A DNA stretch of 64,000 nt, from contig JAHBVR010000021.1 of NCBI GenBank assembly GCA_019637395.1, forward strand, positions 1-64,000, in the 5' to 3' direction. This stretch comes from Vulcanimicrobiota bacterium (GTDB lineage: Bacteria; Vulcanimicrobiota; Xenobia; Xenobiales; JADMJV01). Below the pieces are notes generated by a model. That model was not told the DNA's origin. It did no database searches and worked only from the letters and a program-made list of their open reading frames with translations. The position numbers were made by a program, and so were the translations under genes. Below are positions 18,517 through 27,236 of this stretch, piece after piece; position 1 is the first letter of the stretch; each line of letters opens with the position of its first letter.

Positions 18517-20570
18517 CAAGCCAGCTCCTCGTAGTCCTGAGCCATGCCCAGTTCCTGGCAGGCCCGGATGTAGCTGGCCGCCGACCAGGCCTGGTAGCGC
18601 TTGCCCATGGGTTTGCCGGTGCGGGCGTGGGCCCACTCATTGAATTCCCAGTTGCTCTGTGTGCCTTGCTGGTTCAACTGAGCCAGCCGGTAGAGTTCAC
18701 GGCAGGCCAACTGGTGCAGTCCCAGGCGGTGCAGGTAGCGCACCCAAAAACCACCGACCATGGGCCAGATGCCGCCGTTGTGATAGTGGCCAGGCAGATT
18801 GAGCAGATTGGTGGCGTAGTAGGGTTTCCAGTCGGGATCGCCGGCGTTGACGGCCGGGTAGAGGCAGGCCACCGGGTAGGGATCGTTGACCCCCACGCCC
18901 CAGAGAAAGTGAAAGGTACGTCGGGCTTTGTCCAGGTCGACCACATGAAAGAGGTAGGCCAGCACGTTACCGAGTACGTCGCAGCGCCAGCTGAAGCCAA
19001 AGGGCGTAATCTCGGCGAGCAGGTAGCTGACGTCGCCCAGGCTGAACTGGATGGCAGCAAAGGGTTGATTGGTGCGCGACGAGTCCGGCCAAAAGCGGTC
19101 CACGATTTGCGCCCGGATGAAATTCGCCTGGTGAAAATAGTCGACGGCGCGATGGGAATCTCCCAGCCACTCGAGCAGGCGCCCGTAACAGAGATTGCAA
19201 CGATACCACAGGACTTCATCATACAGGACGTTGTAGCTGCGTGCGAACAGGTCGGTCCAGTCGCCCGCCTCGGGGATTTCCAGCAGGCCGTCGTTGTTAC
19301 TGTCGTGAGCCGAGAGCCAGCGCATGGCATCCTCCACGCGGCGGGAATGGCGCTGGAGAAATTTCATATCGCCGGTGACCCGAACATAGTTGAAAAAACC
19401 GATGATAAACCACAGTCCGCTATCTACCGAGCAAATGCCCCCGACTCCCGAATAGTCGGGTTCGCCCGAGTTAATGCGCACGTTGCTGGGTACCTGGCCG
19501 ACCGGCGAGATGTGCTGCAGCAATGTTTCCAGCGTTGTCTTTTGAGCCTGGCGAATGTCTTCATCTTCGAGCAGAGCCGTGCCCGTAATTGTCATGCAAC
19601 TGTCGCGGGCCCAGACGCTGCGATAGTTCTCATCTGTGCCCAGCACTTCGTTATCGCTCAGGGAGCAGGCCGAGAAGCCCAAAGGTGTGATATTGCGGCG
19701 CAGGGCGGCGATGGCTTCGTCGTAGCCTTTTGCGATCAAGTGCCTTTCTGATTTTTTCAATCCCGAGGGATTTTCTACTTCCAGCAGGCGTTGCAAGGCG
19801 GTGGCGCGGTTGAGGCCAGCCAACCCGGCCCGGTGCTTGGGCAATTGAGGCAGCAGGCCGTAATGGTCCAGTCCTTCCACGACGCCGTCGGCCAGGCTGG
19901 AAGGCGAGACAAAAACTTCTCGCTCTACCACTGCTTCCAACAGTTCGGGATGGGCGTTGTCGACAACAATTCCACGTATTCCGGCAATCTGGAACATCGA
20001 GCTGTCGTTGCCCGAATCGCCGGCTACCAGACATTCCTCCGGGACAATTCTCAGGCGTTTTAAGAGCCATTGCAAGGCTGCCCCCTTACTGGCGGCGGCC
20101 GGCAGGATATCCAGGTCGCGCAGGCTGGAGTAAACGATTTGCACTTCCAACCCCTGGTCGGCGAAGACTTCGCGCAAGCGGCTCAGTGTCTGCTTGGAGG
20201 CCTTGGGAAGGTACCAACTGGATTTAAATTGGTGCTGGTATTCGTGGGGCTGAGGTTTCATGCCGGGAAAGTCCCGAGCCAATGCCTCCACCTCGCCCAG
20301 CCGCCAGCCTTGTTCAAGTAAATCAGAAAAATCGTCCAGGCACCGGCCGTGCTGGAAATCGTAGAGCTGGGTACCTACGCCGGCAATCAAGAAGTCGGCC
20401 TGGGGCAGTGGCTCTTGCTGGAGCAGGTTGAGAATGTCGGACAGCAGGCGGCCCGAGCTGTAGACCAGCAGGGGGGGAGAGCTGAGAGATTTCCAGGCGC
20501 GTCGGAATCTTTCGGTGCCTTCCGGATTTCCAATCAGGGTACCGTCCAGGTCGGAGCAAAACAGCTTCAT
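18516..20570 (-). CDS. HAD sugar-phosphatase fused to an amylo-1,6-glucosidase-like glycosidase
   Basis: A 684-residue fusion. Residues 1-250 are a HAD-IIB phosphatase of the sucrose-6-phosphate-phosphatase type: the nucleophile motif CSDLDGTLIG with Asp7 and Asp9, and GDSGNDSSMF near 186. The C-terminal 400 residues are an alpha/alpha-barrel glycosidase related to glycogen-debranching (amylo-alpha-1,6-glucosidase) or neutral-invertase-like enzymes, with VWARDSCMTI, SVDSGLWF and PEAGDWTDLF as acidic-site candidates. Coupled to the sugar-phosphate synthase just upstream (five bases), it would dephosphorylate the disaccharide phosphate and also hydrolyse a glucoside. The fusion in one chain is unusual: synthesis and breakdown enzymes are joined. 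Exact sugar unknown; compare mannosylfructose and sucrose pathways. Confidence 0.8.
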   Translation of the reverse strand: MKLFCSDLDGTLIGNPEGTERFRRAWKSLSSPPLLVYSSGRLLSDILNLLQQEPLPQADFLIAGVGTQLYDFQHGRCLDDFSDLLEQGWRLGEVEALARDFPGMKPQPHEYQHQFKSSWYLPKASKQTLSRLREVFADQGLEVQIVYSSLRDLDILPAAASKGAALQWLLKRLRIVPEECLVAGDSGNDSSMFQIAGIRGIVVDNAHPELLEAVVEREVFVSPSSLADGVVEGLDHYGLLPQLPKHRAGLAGLNRATALQRLLEVENPSGLKKSERHLIAKGYDEAIAALRRNITPLGFSACSLSDNEVLGTDENYRSVWARDSCMTITGTALLEDEDIRQAQKTTLETLLQHISPVGQVPSNVRINSGEPDYSGVGGICSVDSGLWFIIGFFNYVRVTGDMKFLQRHSRRVEDAMRWLSAHDSNNDGLLEIPEAGDWTDLFARSYNVLYDEVLWYRCNLCYGRLLEWLGDSHRAVDYFHQANFIRAQIVDRFWPDSSRTNQPFAAIQFSLGDVSYLLAEITPFGFSWRCDVLGNVLAYLFHVVDLDKARRTFHFLWGVGVNDPYPVACLYPAVNAGDPDWKPYYATNLLNLPGHYHNGGIWPMVGGFWVRYLHRLGLHQLACRELYRLAQLNQQGTQSNWEFNEWAHARTGKPMGKRYQAWSAASYIRACQELGMAQDYEELA

Positions 20571-20575
20571 GGTTT

Positions 20576-21910
20576 CTAGCCTTCGTCCCGCCAGGGTTCA
20601 TCCCAGTCATCGCCCAGGTCCAGGTGAGAAGGCTGAGGCTGTTCCACCAGTCGGACCAACATCTGGGTGATGCCGGTCCAGGTGAACAGGCTGCGGGCCC
20701 GATAGGCACCCATGCGCGAAAGTCTGCGGGCCAAGAGGTTGTGGCGCAACACTTTGGCCATGGTGATGCCGAGGTCTTCGCGGTCGAAGGGATCGGCGAA
20801 GAGAGCGTGACGGCCGTAGGTGAGAACACGGAATAAGCCGCCGTGAGTGGTCACCACCGTGGGGGTACCGCAGGCCATGGCCTCAATGGCGGTCATTCCG
20901 AAAGGCTCGTAGCGGCTCGAGAGTACAAACAGATCGGCGGCTCGGTAGTGATCGGCCATTTCTTCTTCCTCGACGAAGCCGGTAAATTTGACGCGGTCCT
21001 GCAGACCGAGCTGGCGGACCTGCTCCCAGAGCTCGGCCATGATGGTTGCTTCGCCAGGATTCATATTTTCGCCGCCGACGGCCAGGCGTAGCCGAGCATC
21101 GGGAAAGCGCTCGGCCACCAGGGCGAAAGCCTCGATAAGCAGGTCGTAACCTTTATTGCGGGCCAGCCGGCCGATGGCCATGACCACCCGGCCGCTGAAA
21201 CCGAGGCGCCGGCGAATGGCCTGACGGGAAGCTTCTCCCACCGGAAAGTAGCGATTGTCATCGTAGCCGGGCGGAACTAGAGCGAGCCGGCTGCTATCCA
21301 CGCCGTAGCCAGAACGCAGAAGATCGGTCTGGACCGGAGTGGTGGCCAGGACCTTATGGGCTCGGGCGTACATCTCGGTTTCGCAGCGGATGCGCTCGCC
21401 GAAGTTGTATTGCTTCTCCAGTTGTTGGTCGGAGTCGGGGTAATCCTGAGTCATCTGCTTCAGTTTCCACAGTCCCAGCGAGTGTGGAGTGTGCAGGTGG
21501 GGGGCGGCCGTGCCCTGAGCCAGCTTTTCCCCGGCTAAACCGCCATCCCAGTAATGGGAATTGACGAACAGGTACTTGAGGTTCTGGCGTTCCACCAGGC
21601 GGAGCGCTCCTTCCGCCCATTCGTTCAGGTGGCGATAAAGGTACTCTTTGGGAAGGAAATCGTCGCCGCCGCAGGGTACGCGCAAGATACGCGCATGGGG
21701 ACAGAGGGCTTCGCTTTCGGGTTGGTCTTCGAACTGGCGGGTCCAGACGTCCACGGCGTAGCCCATCTGAGCCATTTTACGGGCCGTTTCCAGGACGTAA
21801 ACGACCTGTCCTCCAGTGTCTTGAGCTCCGAGGGGTGGGCGCGCGGCCACATAGCCGTGCGTGGAGACCAGGGCCACGCGCGGCCGGTCATCGGTTTCGC
21901 AATTTGACAT
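20576..21910 (-). CDS. GT4 sugar-phosphate synthase (sucrose/mannosylfructose-phosphate synthase-like)
   Basis: A 444-residue retaining glycosyltransferase, GT-B fold. The N-terminus has LGAQDTGGQVVYVLETARKM, the acceptor-binding signature of sucrose-phosphate, sucrose and mannosylfructose-phosphate synthases. The C-terminal donor site has RYEPFGMTAIEAMACGTP (the E-x7-E motif, near residue 335). The context, a HAD phosphatase fused to a glycosidase just downstream, fits a two-step route: synthase then phosphatase. Sucrose or mannosylfructose as osmolyte, or glucosylglycerate, are plausible products. The donor and acceptor cannot be settled from this reading. It starts the leftward operon that ends with the XylR-type regulator. 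Confidence 0.85.
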   Translation of the reverse strand: MSNCETDDRPRVALVSTHGYVAARPPLGAQDTGGQVVYVLETARKMAQMGYAVDVWTRQFEDQPESEALCPHARILRVPCGGDDFLPKEYLYRHLNEWAEGALRLVERQNLKYLFVNSHYWDGGLAGEKLAQGTAAPHLHTPHSLGLWKLKQMTQDYPDSDQQLEKQYNFGERIRCETEMYARAHKVLATTPVQTDLLRSGYGVDSSRLALVPPGYDDNRYFPVGEASRQAIRRRLGFSGRVVMAIGRLARNKGYDLLIEAFALVAERFPDARLRLAVGGENMNPGEATIMAELWEQVRQLGLQDRVKFTGFVEEEEMADHYRAADLFVLSSRYEPFGMTAIEAMACGTPTVVTTHGGLFRVLTYGRHALFADPFDREDLGITMAKVLRHNLLARRLSRMGAYRARSLFTWTGITQMLVRLVEQPQPSHLDLGDDWDEPWRDEG

Positions 21911-22028
21911 ACCTGTTTATTATTCGCGTCAGGCTACCCCCTTTTGTTGAATCCCGTAAGCGTATAGCTTGATTGCGCAGATAAGCTCGCGCAAAATAGT
22001 AAAAGGATTGCGTGATTCGGCAAAAGAG

Positions 22029-22046
22029 TACCCGCTTGCTCGGGTA
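22029..22046 (+). promoter_or_regulatory. Hairpin in the leader of the aminopropyltransferase gene
   Basis: TACCCG and CGGGTA form a perfect 6-base stem with a 6-base loop, 19 bases before the ATG at 22066. There is no poly-U run, so it is not a standard terminator. It could affect translation or be chance. Confidence 0.3.
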
Positions 22047-22065
22047 ACTTGTATTCATCGGAGTT

Positions 22066-22941
22066 ATGAAAATCGAGAGTCCGCGCTGGTTGCGCGAAAA
22101 AGATTCTGGCCCTATTCGAATCGAACATCTGGCAGACCGGATCCTTTGGCAGGGACGTAGCCCCTATCAGGAGATCCTGCTGGCGGAGAACGCTCGCTTG
22201 GGTAAATATCTACTGCTGGACGGAGACATGCAGTCGTGCACTGGCGATGCTCCGTTTTATCATGAGCTGCTGGTGCATCCGGGCTTGTTGGCGCACCCCC
22301 AGCCTCGCCGTGTGCTGGTGTTGGGTGGTGGCGAGGGCGCTACCTTAAAAGAGGTGCTGCGTCACCGATGTGTCCAGGAAGTCGTCATGGTGGAGCGCGA
22401 CCCTACGGTCGTCAAAGTGTGCCGAGATTTTGCGCCGGAATATCACGGCGGGGCTTTTCAAGATTCGCGTTGCCGCTTGATCGTGGGGGATGCCTATCAC
22501 TATTTGCAGGAAGCTCAGGGTTATTTCGACGTGATTGTGGGGGACCTGACGGCCGAGCCGCATGGACTCGACTTTAAGGAACTCTATCGCTTGATTTCCA
22601 GTCGGTTGGGTCTGGATGGACTCTACTGCGCCCAATTGGGCAGCGGTAACCTCCACGAAGAAGACCGCTTTCTGAGACACTTCCGGATGCTCCGGAAGCA
22701 CTGGTCGGTTCTTTGCCCGATGGTCCAGTTTGTGCCCAGCTATCATAGCCTGTGGTGCTTTTTGACGGCCAGTCACGGCCCTGATCCCGCCCGTCTGACC
22801 GGCCCGGAGGTCGATCAGCGACTGATCGAACGGACCATTACGAGTCTTCATGCCTATGATGGGGAAGCGCACAGGCGCGCCTGCCACCTGCCCAAGCACC
22901 TGCGCCGTGCGCTGGAGCATGTGCGCGAGGGAACAGGCTAA
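22066..22941 (+). CDS. speE: Polyamine aminopropyltransferase (SpeE family, thermospermine-synthase-like)
   Basis: A 291-residue enzyme that transfers an aminopropyl group from decarboxylated S-adenosylmethionine to a polyamine. Seen: the S-adenosyl-binding motif LVLGGGEGATLKEVLRH near residue 84, DGDMQSCTGDAPFYHE, and FDVIVGDLTAEP. The last is like the ...IIGDLADP... motif of ACL5-type thermospermine synthases rather than the VDSSDP-type seen in spermidine synthases. This supports a longer-chain product but does not prove it. The ATG at 22066 follows CGGAG. It is divergent from the sugar operon and overlaps the start of the ClC gene, so the two are probably co-transcribed. Confidence 0.85.
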   Translation: MKIESPRWLREKDSGPIRIEHLADRILWQGRSPYQEILLAENARLGKYLLLDGDMQSCTGDAPFYHELLVHPGLLAHPQPRRVLVLGGGEGATLKEVLRHRCVQEVVMVERDPTVVKVCRDFAPEYHGGAFQDSRCRLIVGDAYHYLQEAQGYFDVIVGDLTAEPHGLDFKELYRLISSRLGLDGLYCAQLGSGNLHEEDRFLRHFRMLRKHWSVLCPMVQFVPSYHSLWCFLTASHGPDPARLTGPEVDQRLIERTITSLHAYDGEAHRRACHLPKHLRRALEHVREGTG

Positions 22942-24508
22942 AAAACCTTTGTCCAATCATCGCCACTCCCGCCAGGTTCTGCATCGCCTCTCCCGGCGCT
23001 ACACTTTTCTGCTTTCGGCTGTGGTGGGGGCGATGGCCGGTGGTCTGGCCGTTCTGTACAAGCTCCTGGTCACCGGTCTGGCTCAGGCGGAAATCTTTAC
23101 TTCCGGCCACGTGCCGCGTGATTGGTGGTGGCTGCCGCTGTGCCTGGCCCCGTTGGGGGGAGTGTTGGGCTGGTCGGCCTGCCGTATCTCCCGGCGCTTT
23201 TGCCCGGAAGCCGGGGGCAGTGGAATTCCCCACGTGAAGGCGGTGCTTTTGGGTTTGCGCCGGATTCGCCCGGCCGCTTTACTGGGTACCAAGCTGGTCG
23301 GCGGCTTACTGGCATTGGGAGCGGGAATGTCCCTGGGACGCGAGGGTCCGACCGTGCACATGGGAGCCGCCTGTGCCGCCTGGTTGGGAGGCCGTCTGGC
23401 CGTGCCGAACCGCACTCACAAGAACCTGGTGGCGGCCGGAGCCGGAGCCGGCCTGGCCGCCGCTTTCAACGCGCCGCTGGCCGGCTTTCTCTTCATCATG
23501 GAGGAATTACGCCGGGAGATGTCGCGGGTTACTTACGGCAGCGCTCTGGTAAGCAGCGTGATCGCGGTGGCCGTGGCCCGTTTGCTGGTGGGTCAGGCCA
23601 ACAGTTTTGGGCTGAGCGAAGTGGCTCCCATTCCCCTGCACCAGCTGCCGGTGGTCATCCTGGTCGGGCTGCTGGCCTCGGGACTGGGCCTGGTGTTCAA
23701 CCGGAGTTTGTTGAGGCTGCTCGACTTTCGCGACGTCCGGGGTTGGCCGCTGGAGAACTGGGGTCTGGGCGTCGGGGTCATGGGGATGTTGCTGTTGGGT
23801 TGGTGCACACCTTTGACGGGTGGCGGGCACCTGCTGACTCACTCGGCGCTGAGTGCGGAACTACACTATTCGCCGTGGGCTCTGGCGCTATTGTTCGTGA
23901 TCAAACTTCTATTCACGGTGTTGAGTTACGCCACCGGAGTGCCCGGAGGCCTGTTTGCACCCCTCTTGACGCTGGGGGCGCTGGTCGGGAGTTTTTGCGG
24001 CCAACTTTTGTTTCTATGGATGCCGGCCTATACGCCGCGGCCCGAAATTTTGGCTACTATCGGGATGGCCGGCCTGCTCACCAGTTCGGTGCGCGCTCCC
24101 TTGACCGGGGTGGTGCTGATTGTGGAGATGACCGGCCAATACAATTTGCTCTACGCTCTGTTGCTGGCTGCCTGGTTCGCCTATCTGGTGGCCGAATATT
24201 TTGGCGATGAGCCGATCTACGAGGCGTTGTTGCGCCGCGACCTGCACCACGAGCGACGTCTCTGGAAAGATGAGGCCCGCGCGGTAGAGGTGCTGGTGGA
24301 GCCGAATTCGGAATTTGAGCATATCCCTTTGAGCCGCTTTCCGCGCCACAAGGACATGCTGGTAGCCCTGCTGGAGCGCAACGGGCACGTGCATATTCCG
24401 CACGGAACGACCATGGTGGAGGCGGGCGACATGTTGACGCTGTTGGTTGGACCGGAAATGACGGAACACGATTTGAACCAGGTTTTGGAAATGGCCCGCG
24501 ACCATTGA
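22919..24508 (+). CDS. ClC-family chloride transporter with RCK_C-like C-terminal domain
   Basis: About 529 residues. The ClC core shows GSGIPHVKAVL (selectivity filter region), GREGPTVHMGAA (contains the gating Glu, so a proton-coupled exchanger rather than a pure channel is possible), and GVPGGLFAPLL. About ten membrane helices run to residue 430. The C-terminus (SEFEHIPLSRFPRH to GDMLTLLVG) is a TrkA-C/RCK_C-like regulatory domain that may bind a nucleotide. Start: ATG at 22919 overlaps speE by 23 bases; TTG at 22949 is an alternative and would skip the overlap. The position of Ser in the filter and His in GIPH (instead of Glu) differ slightly from the E. coli protein. Confidence 0.85.
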   Translation: MCAREQAKKPLSNHRHSRQVLHRLSRRYTFLLSAVVGAMAGGLAVLYKLLVTGLAQAEIFTSGHVPRDWWWLPLCLAPLGGVLGWSACRISRRFCPEAGGSGIPHVKAVLLGLRRIRPAALLGTKLVGGLLALGAGMSLGREGPTVHMGAACAAWLGGRLAVPNRTHKNLVAAGAGAGLAAAFNAPLAGFLFIMEELRREMSRVTYGSALVSSVIAVAVARLLVGQANSFGLSEVAPIPLHQLPVVILVGLLASGLGLVFNRSLLRLLDFRDVRGWPLENWGLGVGVMGMLLLGWCTPLTGGGHLLTHSALSAELHYSPWALALLFVIKLLFTVLSYATGVPGGLFAPLLTLGALVGSFCGQLLFLWMPAYTPRPEILATIGMAGLLTSSVRAPLTGVVLIVEMTGQYNLLYALLLAAWFAYLVAEYFGDEPIYEALLRRDLHHERRLWKDEARAVEVLVEPNSEFEHIPLSRFPRHKDMLVALLERNGHVHIPHGTTMVEAGDMLTLLVGPEMTEHDLNQVLEMARDH

Positions 24509-24912
24509 GGCGCCTTTTGCGATGGCCGCTGCTGCTGTATCGTTGGAATCTATCCTGGATTTTGGGTCAGCGCTTCTTGCGTTTGCATCATCGCGGGCGA
24601 AGAAGCGGGCGCTGGTACGAAGCGGTTTTGGAGGTAGTGCGCTACGATGCCTCGGCGCGGCGCTTGATCGTGGCTTCTGGCTGGGGCTTCCGGTCCGATT
24701 GGTATCGTAATTTGCTCAGATATCCCGAAGTGCAGGTGGATTTTGGCGGCCGGCGCTTGGACGCCTATGCCATTCCCCTGCAACTGCGGGAAGGGGAACG
24801 TGAGCTGCAGCACTATCAGCAAAACCACCCGTGGCTGAGCGCTCTATTGGAGTATTGGCTGGGACCGTTGGAGCAGGTGCGGCTTTACCGCCTGGAGATT
24901 CTATCAGAATAA
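24505..24912 (+). CDS. Nitroreductase-family deazaflavin(F420)-dependent oxidoreductase-like protein
   Basis: A 135-residue split-barrel protein. It starts with a TTG that overlaps the stop of the ClC gene (TTGA). HHRGRRSGRWYEAVLEV and SGWGFRSDWYRNLLRYPEV are the family signature of small Ddn-like proteins (normally TGRKSG..., ...WYHNLLANP). These bind the deazaflavin F420 or FMN and reduce varied substrates. F420 biosynthesis genes are not in the window, so the cofactor is uncertain. Whether it relates functionally to the chloride transporter is unknown; the overlap suggests co-translation. Confidence 0.7.
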   Translation: MRRLLRWPLLLYRWNLSWILGQRFLRLHHRGRRSGRWYEAVLEVVRYDASARRLIVASGWGFRSDWYRNLLRYPEVQVDFGGRRLDAYAIPLQLREGERELQHYQQNHPWLSALLEYWLGPLEQVRLYRLEILSE

Positions 24913-24978
24913 GCCGCCGGTGGCGTGGCGTTTGGGCCCTGGGCGTTCTTGACTGCACTCGCGCGAGGAGCAGGAAAC

Positions 24979-25013
24979 AAAAAAAGCACGCGGGTTGGGT
25001 CTGTTCCGCGTGC
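24979..25013 (-). terminator. Possible leftward intrinsic terminator
   Basis: GCACGCGG and CCGCGTGC make a perfect 8-base stem with a 12-base loop, flanked on the left by seven As, which read as a U-run on the leftward transcript. The nearest leftward gene ends at 25780, about 770 bases away, so the link is uncertain. On the rightward strand no T-run follows the stem. Confidence 0.4.
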
Positions 25014-25211
25014 GTGTCTCCGAGAGGACTTACTGGCTACCCTCTTCTGCTGTCGGGAGTCTCTCCATTTGTGCTGCTGCGCAAAGTCATTGTGCTTCTA
25101 CGCCGATTTCCGAAGGAATTCACAGGCCAGCCAGGTTTAAGAGGTCAGCGAGGCCGCCAATCTCGCGAGGCGTATGCAAGAAACCTTAGGGCGGCGCCGA
25201 AACGGCGGCGA

Positions 25212-25532
25212 ATGGACAACGAAGAACAACTCAAAATCGCCGTCGCCCGCTTCACCGGCGCTTTCGAGCTAATTTTCCACGAGGATTGGGACTATACGCT
25301 CGGGCAACTGCAGGACAGTCTGGAGCGCCACGTGGCTGGAGGCACTTTTTTGCGCCCCGGCACCGATTCGCGGATCATCAACTGGGGGGCGGTGCTGTGC
25401 CTGTATGAAGCGTACGAGGAACTGCGGGCGGCCATGCGGATGAACGCCCTGGACCCCGACGTGCCGGAACCCGACGACTGGTACAATTACGACTGGCCAC
25501 AGGATGGGAGCGGTACTGAGAGGCTGTCTTGA
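25212..25532 (+). CDS. Small acidic protein of unknown function
   Basis: A 106-residue protein starting MDNEEQLKIAVARFTGAFEL. The open frame begins at 24831, but the upstream 127 codons are poor in normal protein features, so ATG 25212 is preferred. The sequence is acidic and aromatic, with short helices (EDWDYTLGQLQDSLERHV, LCLYEAYEELRAAMR) and a Trp/Tyr/Asp-rich C-terminus (PEPDDWYNYDWPQD). No signal peptide, membrane segment or known motif. It may be a regulator or a small partner. There is no clear operon partner. Confidence 0.5.
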   Translation: MDNEEQLKIAVARFTGAFELIFHEDWDYTLGQLQDSLERHVAGGTFLRPGTDSRIINWGAVLCLYEAYEELRAAMRMNALDPDVPEPDDWYNYDWPQDGSGTERLS

Positions 25533-25779
25533 TGGCCGCCGAGAGCTCAGATTCAACTGGCGGATGACGTCTATGCCCCAGGAGCCCGCAGCCGCGAATG
25601 GCCACGCCGGTCAGGTTGGCAAGGGCTCAGCGACGCGGAAATAAAGGAATCCACTCGCTCTCATTCAGGCTCGTCGCAGGTTGCGGTCCGGAATGCCGGG
25701 TGGCAAAGTCGCCAGAAAACCCGGCCCTGCTAACCTCTCCGCAGTGAGGCCGTCAGCACGGCGAAACCTTATTCTAGAG

Positions 25780-26283
25780 CTAGCCGACCCGGTCGCCCGG
25801 CCCTTCAGCCCCTTTCAGCTTCGAAAGTAGCTTATCGTGGGCTCCGTTCAGGCAGCCACCGCAGCCCGTGCGGCAGCAACCTCCCGCCAGCGAGGTATTG
25901 CCCATGGCCGAGCCGATGATGGCCAGTTCCCCAAACTGGTTGCCCAACAAATCGGCAAAGCTGGCCTGCAGCCTCTCCTTATTGCGCTCGGCCCAGTCAT
26001 CCGCCACCTTGCCGGTTTTACGGTGGTCATCGTCATTGTTGCCCGTCGAATCCACCCAAATTTGCAGCCAGTTGGGCCACATCTCTACCTTCCAGACGAA
26101 CCCACCCATCTCTTCCAGGCGCGACTGAATGTCGCTGCGCACCACCGCCGCTTTGGCGTGAGCGGTCGCCACTTTGCGCGACCCTCCAAATTTCTGCAAG
26201 ATTTGATTCCGGGCGTTGATTCGGTCCACGACAATGACATCCTCAGGTAATGTTAAGGTGAGCGCGATTTTTGTTATGGCCAC
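25780..26283 (-). CDS. Cys-rich-tailed protein of unknown function
   Basis: A 167-residue protein. The GTG at 26283 has a good Shine-Dalgarno site (CAGGAG, six bases ahead), which decides the start over the longer open frame from 26382. Near the C-terminus lies GGCCRTGCGGC, four cysteines in nine residues, that could bind zinc or an iron-sulfur cluster. The middle has a Trp-rich stretch (WKVEMWPNWLQIWVD) and a Lys/Arg/Asp segment. No family recognised. It stands alone in the area. Confidence 0.5.
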   Translation of the reverse strand: MAITKIALTLTLPEDVIVVDRINARNQILQKFGGSRKVATAHAKAAVVRSDIQSRLEEMGGFVWKVEMWPNWLQIWVDSTGNNDDDHRKTGKVADDWAERNKERLQASFADLLGNQFGELAIIGSAMGNTSLAGGCCRTGCGGCLNGAHDKLLSKLKGAEGPGDRVG

Positions 26284-26584
26284 CCATGACTCCTGCTGAT
26301 TCAGGAGAACCTTACAGGATCCCGCTTGTCTGCTTGATGAGCGGTTGGACAGTTTGGTCATGCCTGAAGAGACATGGGGCACCTTTCGGACGAACCGAGT
26401 TGCTGACGCCGGAGACAGAGCCTCACGAGTTTAGAATTCCATGAACATCAGGAACCTGGGAGAGCGCCTGGACCTCCACTTACACCGGCGGCGGGATAGG
26501 GAGCCGAATAAGAAGACCCCCAGGCCGCAAGTGATGACCGTGGGGCATCGTAGCACGCGTTGACCCGCACATCAGGATTTTTGT
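26284..26584. other. Sparse region ahead of a gene fragment
   Basis: About 300 bases with no open frame that I trust; a 40-codon frame from ATG 26441 is Arg-rich and has no support. There are no hairpins or repeats of note. Confidence 0.3.
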
Positions 26585-26737
26585 GTGACCTGCGACGCCG
26601 GCACCCTGGGCAAGTATCAAACCGGCAAAGGCTGCATCTCCCTCAAGCGGTTGGCCGAGGCCGATCCGGACCGGCTGGCCAGGCTCATCGAAAAGGCTTA
26701 TCAGAGGGGTGGCGTCACCGGGGACTCTGCAGGATAA
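26585..26737 (+). pseudogene. C-terminal fragment of a DUF1801-like protein
   Basis: A 50-residue frame that reads GKYQTGKGCISLKRLAEADP then DRLARLIEKAYQRG. The pattern resembles the end of DUF1801 proteins (TGKG...FKRL..VD...L..L...). Those proteins are over 100 residues, so only the tail remains here. Upstream, no matching N-terminus is visible. It overlaps the leftward small gene at 26701. Most likely a relic. Confidence 0.45.
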
Positions 26738-26961
26738 GGCGCGTCGAGAAAGCGCGGATCGGTGGCCCGGAACTCTTCCAGAGTGTGGGCATAGGCGCAG
26801 ATCACCTCCACCCGGTCCGGCTCAAACCGCTCTTCCAGGGACTGGACCAGGGAGCAGACCCGCTCGAGCCGCTGATCGTCCGGCATCAGGGCGTGGTCCA
26901 GAACCAGGTGAATCTGGGAGCACCCGCTCTCGTGGTCCAAGCTGGCGACGATGCTGACCAT
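26701..26961 (-). CDS. Small protein of unknown function
   Basis: An 86-residue frame with normal-looking protein composition: MVSIVASLDHES, then amphipathic helix RLERVCSLVQSLEERF, then RVEVICAYAHTLEEF. No known motif. A very short frame of 35 codons (MLNLVSVGVPTVYVATNF) ends two bases upstream on the same strand, and could be a small gene or relic. It overlaps the DUF1801-like fragment by 37 bases. Treat as possible. Confidence 0.35.
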   Translation of the reverse strand: MVSIVASLDHESGCSQIHLVLDHALMPDDQRLERVCSLVQSLEERFEPDRVEVICAYAHTLEEFRATDPRFLDAPYPAESPVTPPL

Positions 26962-27236
26962 GCCTAGTCGACGATGCCGCTGTGAGCGGGAAGGATGGGG
27001 ATGAAAATGTCGTGGTAGAAATTGGTGGCGACGTAAACCGTGGGCACGCCCACGCTTACGAGATTTAGCATAGGGATCCTGGCGGTTTGAGAAACTGTTC
27101 GCAAAACCACAGGGGGCAGACGGAACTGGCCAAAGATGGCTCCCTGCGTGCGGAGGCTCGATGATTCGGTAATCAATGGGGAGCGTCCGGGGCGCAGTCG
27201 GGTAGATAGCGTGCGCAAATCAGCAAATGGGGAGGA

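Noticed and set aside
18627-19751. A 374-codon rightward open frame opposite the phosphatase-glycosidase fusion
   Set aside because: Antisense shadow; the leftward frame has HAD and glycosidase motifs.
24831-25211. Upstream part of the open frame of the small acidic protein
   Set aside because: It overlaps the reductase gene end and reads as non-coding (many Arg/Gly/Ser, no motifs); ATG 25212 is preferred.
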